Assembly (NCBI RefSeq): GCF_001931485.1 | Contig: NZ_MSDV01000014.1 | Location: 1 to 64,000, forward strand | Reading direction: 5' to 3' | Length of the DNA stretch: 64,000 nt | From: Burkholderia sp. SRS-W-2-2016 | GTDB taxonomy: Bacteria; Pseudomonadota; Gammaproteobacteria; Burkholderiales; Burkholderiaceae | Shown here: in pieces, positions 8,372 to 17,283 of the stretch | Layout: each line of letters opens with the position of its first letter | How positions within the stretch are numbered: the stretch's first letter is position 1 | Program-made: the position numbers and the translations under genes | Notes under the pieces: model-generated | Told to the model about the DNA's origin: nothing | The model's database searches: none | The model's input: only the letters and a program-made list of their open reading frames with translations

Positions 8372-10693
8372 ATGGACGACGATAACTCTCTCGACCTTTT
8401 CAACGAGCCGCCGCCGGACAGCGACGTGCTGACGCTCGGCAACTACGCGGAGCGCGCGTACCTCGAGTACGCGGTCAGCGTGGTCAAGGGCCGCGCGCTG
8501 CCGGACGTGTGCGACGGCCAGAAGCCGGTGCAACGCCGCATCCTGTTCGCGATGAACGAGATGGGTCTCGGCGACAACGCGAAGCCGGTCAAGTCGGCGC
8601 GCGTGGTCGGCGACGTGCTCGGTAAATACCACCCGCACGGCGACCAGTCCGCGTACGACGCACTCGTGCGTCTCGCGCAGGACTTTTCGATGCGCTATCC
8701 GCTGATCGACGGCCAGGGCAACTTCGGCTCGCGCGACGGCGACGGCGCGGCGGCGATGCGTTACACGGAAGCGCGTCTGACGCCGATCGCGAAACTGCTG
8801 CTCGCCGAAATCGACCAGGGCACGGTCGACTTCATGGCCAACTACGACGGCTCGTTCGAGGAGCCGAAGGTGCTGCCCGCGCGTCTGCCGTTCGTGCTGC
8901 TCAATGGCGCATCGGGTATCGCGGTCGGTCTCGCGACGGAAATCCCGTCGCACAACCTGCGCGAAGTCGCGAGCGCGGCGGTCGCGCTGATTCGCAATCC
9001 GAAGCTGTCGCACGCGGAACTGATGCAGCTGGTGCCGGGCCCGGACTTCCCGGGCGGCGGCCAGATCATTTCGAGCGAAGCGGAAATCGCCGCCGCGTAC
9101 GAGTCCGGCCGCGGCAGCCTGAAGGTGCGCGCGCGGTGGAAGATCGAAGAACTCGCGCGCGGCCAGTGGCAACTGGTGATCACCGAACTGCCGCCGAACA
9201 CGGCCGCGCAGAAGGTGCTCGAAGAGATCGAAGAGCAGACCAACCCGAAGATCAAGCTCGGCAAGAAGACGCTCACACCCGAACAGTTGCAGACCAAGCA
9301 GACGCTGCTCGCGCTGGTCGACGCGGTGCGCGACGAGTCCGGCAAGGATGCGCCGGTGCGCCTCGTGTTCGAGCCGAAGTCGAGCCGCATCGATCAGACC
9401 GAGTTCGTCAACACGCTGCTCGCGCATACCAGCCTCGAATCGAACGCGCCGCTGAACATGGTGATGGTCGGCGGCGACGGCCGGCCGCGTCAGAAGGGGC
9501 TCGGCGAAATCCTCAGCGAGTGGATCGCGTTCCGTTTCGCGACGGTTACGCGGCGCACGCGGCATCGGCTGTCGAAGGTCGACGACCGGATCCATATTCT
9601 CGAAGGCCGGATGATCGTCTTCCTGAATATCGACGAGGTGATCCGCATCATCCGCGAATCGGACGAGCCGAAGGTCGCGCTGATGGCCGCGTTCGGGCTG
9701 TCCGACCGCCAGGCCGAAGATATTCTGGAAATCCGTCTGCGTCAGTTGGCGCGACTGGAAAAGATCAAGATCGAGAAGGAACTGGCCGAGCTGCGCGACG
9801 AGAAGGCGAAGCTCGAAGAACTGCTCGGCAGCGAATCGTCGATGAAGCGCCTGCTGATCAAGGAAATCGACGCCGACGCGAAGCAGTACGGCGACGAGCG
9901 CCGCACGCTGATCCAGCAGGAAAAGCGCGCGACCTTCGAAGCGCGCGTGGTCGACGAACCGGTCACGGTGGTGGTGTCGCAGAAGGGCTGGGTGCGCGCG
10001 TTGAAGGGCCACGGGCTCGACACCGCGGGCTTCAGCTTCAAGGCCGGCGACGGCCTGTACGCGGCGTTCCAGTGCCGCACGCCGGACATGCTGATCGCGT
10101 GGGGCAGCAACGGCCGCGTCTATTCGGTCGCGGTCGCGACGCTGCCGGGCGGCCGCGGCGACGGCGTGCCGGTCACCTCGCTGATCGAACTCGAATCGGG
10201 CAGCCATCTGATGCATTACTACGCGGCGTCGGCGGACCAGGCGCTGCTGCTCGCATCGAGCAACGGCTTCGGCTTTATCGCGAAGGTCGGCGACATGGTC
10301 AGCCGCGTGAAGGCCGGCAAGTCGTTCATGACGATCGACGCGGGCGCCGCGCCGCTCGCGCCGATGCCGATGCTGCCGGATGCCGCGCAGATCGCGTGTC
10401 TGTCCTCGGGTGGGCGTCTACTGGTGTTCGGCCTCGACGAGATGAAGACCTTGTCGGGCGGCGGCCGCGGCGTCACGCTGATGGCCCTCGACGACAACGA
10501 GACGCTCGCGCAGGCGCTCGCGATCAACGCAGCCGGTCTGATGCTGATCGGCACGCGTCGCGGCGGCCGCGTCGACGAAGAGAAGCTGAGCGGTGCCGCG
10601 CTCGCCGCGCATGTCGGCAAACGTGCCCGCAAGGGCCGCGCGCCCGACAGCAAGATGAAGCTCGACGGCATGCGGCCGGTACTGCCGGCATGA
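8372..10693 (+). CDS. parC: DNA topoisomerase IV subunit A
   Basis: 773 residues. The DNA-cleavage domain holds [29 protein letters not shown], and the catalytic tyrosine in [10 protein letters not shown] (Tyr131). The C-terminal part forms a degenerate beta-pinwheel with recurrent G-rich blades (for example SSNGFGFI and [11 protein letters not shown]) rather than the strict GyrA box, as expected for ParC. In the quinolone-determining region the residues after HPHGD are QSAYD, so the position of E. coli Ser80 holds Gln and that of Glu84 holds Asp in an ungapped alignment; I believe this is normal for betaproteobacteria. Second gene of the parE-parC operon. Confidence 0.97.
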   Translation: MDDDNSLDLFNEPPPDSDVLTLGNYAERAYLEYAVSVVKGRALPDVCDGQKPVQRRILFAMNEMGLGDNAKPVKSARVVGDVLGKYHPHGDQSAYDALVRLAQDFSMRYPLIDGQGNFGSRDGDGAAAMRYTEARLTPIAKLLLAEIDQGTVDFMANYDGSFEEPKVLPARLPFVLLNGASGIAVGLATEIPSHNLREVASAAVALIRNPKLSHAELMQLVPGPDFPGGGQIISSEAEIAAAYESGRGSLKVRARWKIEELARGQWQLVITELPPNTAAQKVLEEIEEQTNPKIKLGKKTLTPEQLQTKQTLLALVDAVRDESGKDAPVRLVFEPKSSRIDQTEFVNTLLAHTSLESNAPLNMVMVGGDGRPRQKGLGEILSEWIAFRFATVTRRTRHRLSKVDDRIHILEGRMIVFLNIDEVIRIIRESDEPKVALMAAFGLSDRQAEDILEIRLRQLARLEKIKIEKELAELRDEKAKLEELLGSESSMKRLLIKEIDADAKQYGDERRTLIQQEKRATFEARVVDEPVTVVVSQKGWVRALKGHGLDTAGFSFKAGDGLYAAFQCRTPDMLIAWGSNGRVYSVAVATLPGGRGDGVPVTSLIELESGSHLMHYYAASADQALLLASSNGFGFIAKVGDMVSRVKAGKSFMTIDAGAAPLAPMPMLPDAAQIACLSSGGRLLVFGLDEMKTLSGGGRGVTLMALDDNETLAQALAINAAGLMLIGTRRGGRVDEEKLSGAALAAHVGKRARKGRAPDSKMKLDGMRPVLPA

Positions 10694-10975
10694 CCGCGGC
10701 TTAACAAAGTTTGACGCTGGAAAACGGTGCGCGCCTGCTAGCATGCGGGGCGCTCGCCGGTTGTCGCAAAAAAGACCGTCGCGAAAGGGTGGTGGCAACA
10801 ACGGTGCGCGACGGCAACGCGGCCGGCAACATGGGCCGCGATCAGAAAGACAAAAATACGACGCAATACTGATGGATACTCGGAACTGCATGCATCGCGC
10901 ATGGTCGAATGCGCTCAGTAGCCGCTGGCAAGATCAAGTGTCCTAAACGGTAACGCGTCACGAGAGGAAAACTAT

Positions 10976-11434
10976 ATGGGCAAGGCCATCGAAGTCGCGA
11001 TTTTTCTGCATCTGCTCGGGGTGGCGGTGTGGGTCGGCGGCATGGTGTTCGCGCATTTCTGTCTGCGCCCGGCGCTCGGCGATCTGTCGCCGCAGCTGCG
11101 GCTGCCGCTGTGGGAGTCGGTGTTCGGCCGCTTCTTCAACTGGGTCGGCGCGTCGGTGCTGGTGATCCTGATCAGCGGCGGCTTTCTGCTAATGCAATTC
11201 GGCGGCGGCCACGCGAGCTGGCCGATGCACGCGATGGCCGGCCTCGGCATCGTGATGATGCTGATCTTCGGGCATATCCGTTTCGCGGTATTTCCGCGTA
11301 TCCGCCGCGCGGTGCAGGCGCAGAAATGGCCGGACGGCGCGCGGGCGGTCGGCACGATTCGTCGTCTGGTGCTGATCAATCTGGTGCTCGGCGTCGTGAC
11401 GATCGGCGTCGCGGTCCTGTCGCGCGGGTTCTGA
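10976..11434 (+). CDS. CopD-like integral membrane protein
   Basis: 152 residues with four hydrophobic helices, at about residues 6-28, 55-75, 83-100 and 127-148. The first helix carries FLHLLGVAVWVGGMVFAH, the His/Trp pattern of the CopD/PcoD membrane domain. Family members are inner-membrane proteins, in some species linked to copper uptake or haem handling. Here it stands alone with no CopC partner, so copper transport is only a family-based suggestion. AGAGG precedes the ATG by 8 bases. The 282 bases between parC and this gene contain no clear gene; TTGACG at 10711 is an isolated -35-like box. Confidence 0.8.
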   Translation: MGKAIEVAIFLHLLGVAVWVGGMVFAHFCLRPALGDLSPQLRLPLWESVFGRFFNWVGASVLVILISGGFLLMQFGGGHASWPMHAMAGLGIVMMLIFGHIRFAVFPRIRRAVQAQKWPDGARAVGTIRRLVLINLVLGVVTIGVAVLSRGF

Positions 11435-11461
11435 TCTCTCTCTAGCTTTTCAGCAAACGGC

Positions 11462-11492
11462 TTGCGGACCTCGGCGAACTCGAGGTCCGCAA
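11462..11492. terminator. Hairpin between convergent genes
   Basis: TTGCGGACCTCG (11462-11473) and CGAGGTCCGCAA (11481-11492) form a perfect 12-bp stem with a 7-base loop. It lies between the ends of the convergent CopD-like and chrA genes. No long T run on either side, but position and symmetry support a shared terminator. Confidence 0.65.
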
Positions 11493-11496
11493 CGCA

Positions 11497-12705
11497 TCAC
11501 CCGGCCGCGTGATACGCGAGCCACACGCCGCACACCACGGCCACCGTCCCATACACGACGTACACCGGCACCTTCAGCCTCGCGAAGCACAGCGCGGAGA
11601 AGAGCGCGGTCAGCAGATAGACCGGCTCCAGCGGCACATGCGCAGCAATCTTCAGCACGGCCACCGCGAGAAACGCGGTCGTGACCGCGCGCAAAATCCT
11701 CATCCCATGCTCGAAGCGCGGATTCGCCTTCAACCGGTGCAGATGCCGCTGTGCGAGCACCACGAGGGCGCCCGACGGCACGAATAGCGCGAGCGTCGCG
11801 ATCAGCGCGCCGGCCCAGCCATCGATCAGATAGCCGAAGAACGGCACCACGTTGAGCAGCGGTCCGGGCGACAGCGGCGATAGCGAAAACGCGAGCGTGA
11901 AGTCGTTGTCCGATACGCCGATCGCCGGCGTGACGAATAGCGTCTTCAGAACAGGCAACGCGGAGAAGCCGCCGCCGAACAGCGTCATGCCGGCGCCGGC
12001 GAGGCGCGGCCACAGCAGCGCGAGTTCATAACGAGGCGGCAGCGGCAACGCGAATAACAGGAGCAATACCGCGAGCGCGGCCAGCAGCCGGTAGTCGCCG
12101 GGTGCGAGCGAGACCTTCAGCCGCGTAGCGCGCTCCGGGCTCGCGAACCAGCCGGCGCCGAACGACGCGCCGAGCATCACCACATAGGCCGCCGCGCTGT
12201 GCGCGAAGAACAGCGCGATGCAGCCGAGCAGCGCCGCGCTCCCTTCGAGCTTGCCGCGCACCAGCGCGCGGGTCTGCTTGTACCAGGTCACCGCGATCAA
12301 TGTGGCGAGCACGACGCTGAAGTGATGCAGCAGCGTTTGCGACGCGACCGCATGCACGAGCGGCGTGCGGTAGAAGATTGCGAACAGGGTCATCAGCGTG
12401 AAGAAGGGCAGCACGCTCGCGACCCCGGCGACCCATGCGCCGGCGCGGCCGCGCAGCGCATGGCCGAGCTGCACCGCGACGTTGCAGCCGACCGGCCCCG
12501 GCACCATCCACGCCAACGCGATCAGATCGGAGAACGCGACCCGCGACAGCCGGCCTTCGCGTTCGACATAGTGATGCTCGAGTTGCGCCATCAGCGCAAG
12601 GCCGCCCCACGACAGCGCGGACAGCCCGAGCACGACCCGGAACAGCGTCCATAGCGGTTCCCGTTGCCCACGGCTCGCAGCCTCCTCGCTCGTGATGGTC
12701 TGCAT
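11497..12705 (-). CDS. chrA: Chromate transporter, CHR (ChrA) family
   Basis: 402 residues with about ten to twelve membrane helices arranged as two homologous halves, the long-chain CHR form. The N half contains LSWGGLALMAQLEHHYVE and LIALAWMVPGPVGCNVAVQLG, a hallmark of the family. The C half repeats the theme with GAGMTLFGGGFSALPVLK and SLSPLSPGPLLNVVPFFGY. CHR proteins export chromate from the cytoplasm, probably in exchange for sulfate or coupled to proton motive force; many chromosomal members have never been tested. No chrB or chrR regulator is adjacent, so resistance is not certain. It ends at a hairpin shared with the convergent gene. Confidence 0.9.
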   Translation of the reverse strand: MQTITSEEAASRGQREPLWTLFRVVLGLSALSWGGLALMAQLEHHYVEREGRLSRVAFSDLIALAWMVPGPVGCNVAVQLGHALRGRAGAWVAGVASVLPFFTLMTLFAIFYRTPLVHAVASQTLLHHFSVVLATLIAVTWYKQTRALVRGKLEGSAALLGCIALFFAHSAAAYVVMLGASFGAGWFASPERATRLKVSLAPGDYRLLAALAVLLLLFALPLPPRYELALLWPRLAGAGMTLFGGGFSALPVLKTLFVTPAIGVSDNDFTLAFSLSPLSPGPLLNVVPFFGYLIDGWAGALIATLALFVPSGALVVLAQRHLHRLKANPRFEHGMRILRAVTTAFLAVAVLKIAAHVPLEPVYLLTALFSALCFARLKVPVYVVYGTVAVVCGVWLAYHAAG

Positions 12706-12742
12706 CGCGATACGCTGGCCCCGGCGCGCGGGGACCGGTCCT

Positions 12743-15097
12743 TTAGTTGTTGGTGCTCGACACGCTGCTGGTGTGATCGGTTTCGTGCGCGGCGCGCCGG
12801 CTGTTGACGCCGCACACGCCGAAGCGTTCGAGCAGCGCCGGGATCGCCTCGACCGGCACCGGCCGCGAGAACAGGAAGCCCTGCGCCTCGATATGGCCGA
12901 GCGCGGCCAGCCACGCGATCTGCTCCTCGGTCTCGGTGCCTTCGACCACCACCGTGAGCCCGAGCGAGCGCGCCAGATTGACGATCGCGGTGACCATCAC
13001 GCACACGCTGCGGTCGCCCGGAATCGCCTGCACGAACGAGCGATCGACTTTCAGCGTATCGACCGAGAAGCGGTTCAGATACGACAGCGACGAGTAGCCG
13101 GTGCCGAAGTCGTCGAGCGCGATGCGCACGCCGAGGCGTTTCAACGCGACGATTTTTTCGGAGACGACTTCCGGATATTCCATCATCGTCGTCTCGGTGA
13201 TTTCGAGTTCGAGGCGGCGCGCGGAAATGCCGGTTTCCTCGATTGCGCGCGAGATCGTCTCGAACAGATCGCCGCGCCAGAACTGCATCGCCGAAATATT
13301 GACCGCGAGCGACAGCGTGTCGTAGCCCTGCTGCTGCCACTGCGCGAGCTGACGGCACGCGGTCTCGATCACGAAGTCGCCGATCGGCACGATCAGTCCG
13401 GTCGACTCGGCGACCGGGATGAATTCGTTGGCCGGAATCAGACCGTGTTGCGGATGGTTCCAGCGCACCAGCGCCTCGAAGCCGGTAATGCAGCGGCGCG
13501 TCAGATCGATCTTCGGCTGATACGCGAGGAACAGCTGCTTTTCGGCGAGCGCGACGCGCAGCTGCTGTTCCCACTTCATCAGATGGTCCGCGCGATGCGA
13601 CAGATGCGGCGAATAGAACTGATAGCAGTTCTTGCCGGCGTCCTTCGCGCTGTACATCGCGAGGTCGGCCTTCTTCAGCAGATCGATCTCGCTTTCGTTG
13701 GCGACCGAGTACAGCGCGATGCCGATGCTCGCATGCAGCACGAACGAGCTGCCGCGTACTTCGAACGGTTTCGAGAACACCTCGCCGGCGGCTTCGGCGA
13801 GCGCGACCGCGCGCTTCTCGACGTCGTCGCCCTTGATCACGACCACGAACTCGTCGCCGCCGATCCGGCTCAGCGCGCCGCCGTCGCCGACCGCGGCGGC
13901 CAGCCGCGACGCGGTCATCTGCAGCACGATGTCGCCGGCATTGTGGCCGAGCGTGTCGTTGACGGTCTTGAAGTTGTCCAGATCGATGAACAGGATCGCG
14001 AGGCGGCCGAGGTTGGCCGGTTGCGCGACGTCGTGGCGCAGCGCCTGCAGCGTCGCGTAGCGATTGCGCAGGCCGGTCAGCAGATCGTATTCGACGAGGT
14101 GCGTCATCTCGCGTTCGCGGCCGAGCAGTTTGCCGATCAGGCCGGTCGCGACCGCGAAGAAGCTCAGCATCGCGAGCGAGATGAAGCCCGCCATCAGCAG
14201 ATAGACGTTGCGCGTGTGGTTGTAGTCGGCGAATTCTTCGGCCTGCGAAAGACCGACCAGCACGCCGAGCGGATAGCCGTCGATATGCCGGTACGACACG
14301 ATGCGGGTGACGTCGTCGATCGAATCGACGTAGGTGCCCGACACGTGCTCCGAGGTCGGGTAGGTGCCGCTCGCGGTGAACGCGCCGTTCGCTTTGTCGG
14401 CGCTGCCGGTGCGGCGCGCGAGCACGGTGCCGTTGTCGGAGATCACCGCGATCACGCCTTCGCGGCCGATCGCGGCGTTGTTATAAAAGTCGGTCGTGAA
14501 GTAGCTCGGGTCTTCCGACACCACGACCACGCCCGCGAACGAGCCGTCCGGATGATTCAGGCGCCGCGTCATCTGCAATGTCCAGTGACCGGAGATGCGG
14601 CCGAGCACCGGCTTGCTGATGTACAGCTGGTCGTCGTTCTCGTGCTCGTGGACCTTGAAGTGCTCGCGGTCGGACAGATCGATGTGTTTCGGATTGAGTT
14701 CGGCGGTATTGGCGAGCAGCTTGCCGTGCTCGTCGATCAGCGATACCTGCACCAGCGTCTCGCTTTGCACCACGCCTTTTTCGACGGTGCTCGCGAGATC
14801 GAAATGATTCGGCGTTTTCTCGAACTCGAATTTGACGAAGCGGGTGATCTGATCGACCTGGTGAATCGCCTTGATCGTGTGCTGTTCGAGCGCCGCCGAA
14901 AGGATCGCGGAGGAGGCCATCGCCTCGCGATAGGTCGCTTCTTTTTCGACCGACAGCCGCGCGAAGATCACGGTCCACAGCAGGATCAGCACCAGCACGC
15001 CGAGCGCGGGAATGACGAGCAGCGCACGCCGGCGCGTGATCGACGGATCACGCGGCGCTCTGGCTTCACGCGGGTCGGAGAAGCGGGATTGACTCAT
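12743..15097 (-). CDS. Membrane-bound GGDEF-EAL c-di-GMP protein with periplasmic sensor domain
   Basis: 784 residues. TM1 at about 26-46, a periplasmic Cache-like sensor at 50-295, TM2 at about 298-323, GGDEF domain with intact RIGGDEF (413-417), then an EAL domain beginning QPKID with GFEALVRW (541-543) and later ETTMMEY, DDFGTGYSS and EGTETEEQ. Both catalytic sites look complete, so it could make and break cyclic di-GMP; which activity dominates cannot be told. The RxxD inhibitory site expected just before GGDEF is absent (AAVGDGGALS instead). The C-terminal 30 residues are Ser/Asn-rich. It is a single gene, 38 bases beyond the chrA start, on the same strand. Confidence 0.95.
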   Translation of the reverse strand: MSQSRFSDPREARAPRDPSITRRRALLVIPALGVLVLILLWTVIFARLSVEKEATYREAMASSAILSAALEQHTIKAIHQVDQITRFVKFEFEKTPNHFDLASTVEKGVVQSETLVQVSLIDEHGKLLANTAELNPKHIDLSDREHFKVHEHENDDQLYISKPVLGRISGHWTLQMTRRLNHPDGSFAGVVVVSEDPSYFTTDFYNNAAIGREGVIAVISDNGTVLARRTGSADKANGAFTASGTYPTSEHVSGTYVDSIDDVTRIVSYRHIDGYPLGVLVGLSQAEEFADYNHTRNVYLLMAGFISLAMLSFFAVATGLIGKLLGREREMTHLVEYDLLTGLRNRYATLQALRHDVAQPANLGRLAILFIDLDNFKTVNDTLGHNAGDIVLQMTASRLAAAVGDGGALSRIGGDEFVVVIKGDDVEKRAVALAEAAGEVFSKPFEVRGSSFVLHASIGIALYSVANESEIDLLKKADLAMYSAKDAGKNCYQFYSPHLSHRADHLMKWEQQLRVALAEKQLFLAYQPKIDLTRRCITGFEALVRWNHPQHGLIPANEFIPVAESTGLIVPIGDFVIETACRQLAQWQQQGYDTLSLAVNISAMQFWRGDLFETISRAIEETGISARRLELEITETTMMEYPEVVSEKIVALKRLGVRIALDDFGTGYSSLSYLNRFSVDTLKVDRSFVQAIPGDRSVCVMVTAIVNLARSLGLTVVVEGTETEEQIAWLAALGHIEAQGFLFSRPVPVEAIPALLERFGVCGVNSRRAAHETDHTSSVSSTNN

Positions 15098-15582
15098 CGG
15101 GTGGCCCGTGGCTCGGTGCGAGCGATTGGCAAACGCACGGGCATCGACTGCGCTGATTGAATGAATGGCTGCATGGTGACCAAGGTGCCAAAGCTGCTGC
15201 GCAGCAGGAGAAGGCGTGGCGCCGCGCCTGACCGTCCACAGGTCAACGGGGTATGTTTTCGATCTTACTGAATGCCACTGGATTAAGGAAGGGTCCGCGC
15301 ATCGGGTATACGCTGGCGCGGCGGGCGCCCCGGCGCGTTCGACGAATAGCCGGGAGCGCTAGAGCTGGCGCGGCTGTCGCGCGCGCGGGCGTTCAATCCC
15401 GCGATGGGCACGGCACTTGCCGTCGCGCGTCGTCCGGGCGGCGCGCTCGCGCGATCCGGCGCGCATGAATTCGGAGAACCAGGTAAAACCGTAGGGCGAG
15501 CTCGCGGCGAAGTTGTGCCCGCGCGAGCGCGATACTGCGGCTTTTCGTGGTTCGAATGCGGTGCGGCGTGCAATAGCGCGCC
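15098..15582. other. 485-base gap, no gene seen
   Basis: This must contain the promoter of the GGDEF-EAL gene and the 3' end of the phzF-like transcript. A short palindrome GCTGCTGCGCAGCAG (15193-15207) is present. Short open frames exist on both strands but look like arginine-rich GC noise. GGTTCGAAT near 15548 resembles a tRNA T loop, but no flanking stems form. Confidence 0.4.
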
Positions 15583-16491
15583 TCAGGCGAGCCGGCAGGT
15601 CCCATCGACGATCGTCACCGTCGGGCCGCCGATCCAGATCTTGCCGCGCGCATCGTCGTAGTGGACCGACACATCGCCCGCGCGGCCCAGCACCGTGCCT
15701 TGCCGCGCGGTGTAGCGCGCGCCGGGGCGGCGTTGCTGCAGCTCCAGCAGACCCGCGAGCGCGGCGTTGGCGCTGCCCGTCACCGGGTCCTCGCCGGTGC
15801 CGAAGCCGCCGCCGGCCATCAGGCACCGGATCTCGAAGGTCGCCGGGCCATCGGCGTCGTGCGGACCGTAGACCGCGAGGCCGTGCGTGTCGACCGAATG
15901 CGCGAGTTCGGCGAGCGCGGCCGCGTCCGGTTCGAGTGCGAGGCAGGTGCGGGCCGAATCGACGCGCACGATGAGCCACGGCGCGCCGTTATCGACCGCG
16001 CAGGGCGGCGCGCTGAAATCGATCGCGCTGCTGCGCAAAGCCGTAGCGAGCGCTTCGTAACGGTCTTCACCGAGCGGCGTGACGCGCGCGGGCGGCGCGG
16101 CAAAGGCCCATGCGCGCGGTGTGCCGGCGGGCGCCGCAGCTTCTTCCAGCTCTTCGAGTTCGACGAGGCCCACGCCGCATTGCTGGATCAGCTTGCCGGC
16201 GCGCTTCGGCTGGTAGCCGCTTTCGAGCAGCGCATGCGCGGTGCCGAGCGTCGGATGACCCGCGAACGGCAACTCGCCGCCCGGCGTGAAGATGCGCACG
16301 CGATAGTCGGCGGCCGGGTCCGTCGGTTGCAGAAGAAAGGTGGTTTCGGACAGGTTGGTCCAGCGCGCGATGGCCTGCATCTGCGCGCTATCGAGCGAGT
16401 CGGCGTCGAACACGACCGCGAGCGGATTGCCTTTGAACGGCGTCGACGTAAACACGTCGACCTGTTTGAAACGGACGTTGTGAACGGGCAT
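15583..16491 (-). CDS. PhzF family isomerase/epimerase
   Basis: 302 residues. The PhzF fold is recognised by VDVFTSTPFKGNPLAVV at the N-terminus, the catalytic Glu in NLSETTFLL (residue about 49), the glycine-rich RIFTPGGELPFAGHPTLGTA, and the second-domain repeat GFGTGEDPVTGSANAAL. PhzF of phenazine synthesis isomerises a dihydro-anthranilate derivative; most homologues, including single genes like this, have no known substrate. No phenazine genes are nearby, so a phenazine role is unlikely. A probable minus-strand -10 box TAGAAT lies at 16542-16537, about 46 bases before the ATG. Confidence 0.92.
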   Translation of the reverse strand: MPVHNVRFKQVDVFTSTPFKGNPLAVVFDADSLDSAQMQAIARWTNLSETTFLLQPTDPAADYRVRIFTPGGELPFAGHPTLGTAHALLESGYQPKRAGKLIQQCGVGLVELEELEEAAAPAGTPRAWAFAAPPARVTPLGEDRYEALATALRSSAIDFSAPPCAVDNGAPWLIVRVDSARTCLALEPDAAALAELAHSVDTHGLAVYGPHDADGPATFEIRCLMAGGGFGTGEDPVTGSANAALAGLLELQQRRPGARYTARQGTVLGRAGDVSVHYDDARGKIWIGGPTVTIVDGTCRLA

Positions 16492-16536
16492 CGATAAGGC
16501 TCTCTCGGCTGATGCGAACGTTGGGGGAGTGCGGTG

Positions 16537-16542
16537 ATTCTA
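16537..16542 (-). promoter_or_regulatory. Likely -10 box of the PhzF-like gene
   Basis: The minus strand reads TAGAAT here, in the context GGCTAGAATCACC. It lies about 46 bases upstream of the start at 16491. No clear -35. Confidence 0.4.
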
Positions 16543-16592
16543 GCCGCGAGCGGGGCCGCAAATTAAGCGCGCTTTAGGTCGTTCCGAAGCAA

Positions 16593-16628
16593 AACGCGCC
16601 GCCGGTGCGGAACACCGGGCGGCGCGTT
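16593..16628 (-). terminator. Terminator of the ridA transcript
   Basis: AACGCGCCGCC (16593-16603) pairs with GGCGGCGCGTT (16618-16628), and the inner GGTG/CACC extends the stem around CGGAA. On the minus strand a TTTTGCTT run follows, 87 bases beyond the ridA stop. Confidence 0.8.
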
Positions 16629-16714
16629 TAGCGAGGTAATGCAGCGTGAATCGTGTCCGAAACCGCTGCTATGCCGGACGCATTGTTACGCCGCGGCTTG
16701 CGGCGCTCCTCAGC

Positions 16715-17179
16715 TTATTCGACCTCGGCGATCAACTCGATCTCGACGCACGCGCCGAGCGGAATCTGCGCGACGCCGAACGCCGAGCGCGCATGCTTGC
16801 CGCGTTCGCCGAACACGTCGGCGACGAGTTCCGACGCACCGTTGGTGACCAGATGCTGTTCGGTGAATTCGAGCGTCGAGTTGACGAGGCTCATCAGCTT
16901 GACGATGCGCGTCACGCGGTTCAGATCGCCGACGTGCGTGTGCAGCGTCGCGAGCAGATCGATCGCGATCGAACGCGCGGCGGCCTTGCCTTCGTCGGTC
17001 GTCATCGTCGCGCCGAGCTTGCCGACCCACACCTTGCCGTCCTTCTTAGCGATGTGGCCGGACAGGTACACCGTATTGCCGCTTTGCGCGCTCATCACAT
17101 AGGCCGCCGCCGGCGCGCCTGCTGCCGGCAGTTCGATGCCGAGTTCCTTGAGCTTGTCGTACACATTCGCTTGAGCCAT
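16715..17179 (-). CDS. RidA family protein (enamine/imine deaminase)
   Basis: 154 residues. The RidA/YjgF/TdcF fold is seen from YVMSAQSGNTVYLSGHIAKK through GDLNRVTRIVKLMSLVNST to ARSAFGVAQIPLGACVEIEL, where the conserved active-site Arg of the ARS motif and the Glu of VEIE are kept. RidA proteins are cytosolic trimers that hydrolyse reactive enamines and imines released by PLP enzymes. Fittingly, the next gene upstream on the same strand, about 100 bases away, is a PLP aminotransferase, so the pair may handle the same intermediate. GAGGAC lies 5 bases before the ATG. This longer subfamily (about 150 residues) is less studied than the 128-residue RidA. Confidence 0.93.
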   Translation of the reverse strand: MAQANVYDKLKELGIELPAAGAPAAAYVMSAQSGNTVYLSGHIAKKDGKVWVGKLGATMTTDEGKAAARSIAIDLLATLHTHVGDLNRVTRIVKLMSLVNSTLEFTEQHLVTNGASELVADVFGERGKHARSAFGVAQIPLGACVEIELIAEVE

Positions 17180-17283
17180 GTCGTGTCCTCGATTCGGTGA
17201 GATTGCTTTAAAACAGGCGGGGCGCACCCGGCCCGCATGCCGCGTGCCGGGGTAGCCCCGAGGTGAGCGTGATGCGCGGGCCG

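Noticed and set aside
12692..15160. Long plus-strand frame antisense to the GGDEF-EAL gene
   Set aside because: The minus-strand product has intact GGDEF and EAL motifs. The antisense product is Arg/His/Ala-rich with no recognisable domain.
15253..15468. Small plus-strand frame in the gap after the GGDEF-EAL gene
   Set aside because: Arg/Ala-rich, no ribosome site, no resemblance to a known protein.
15540..15560. tRNA T-loop-like GGTTCGAAT
   Set aside because: No T stem or acceptor stem forms around it.
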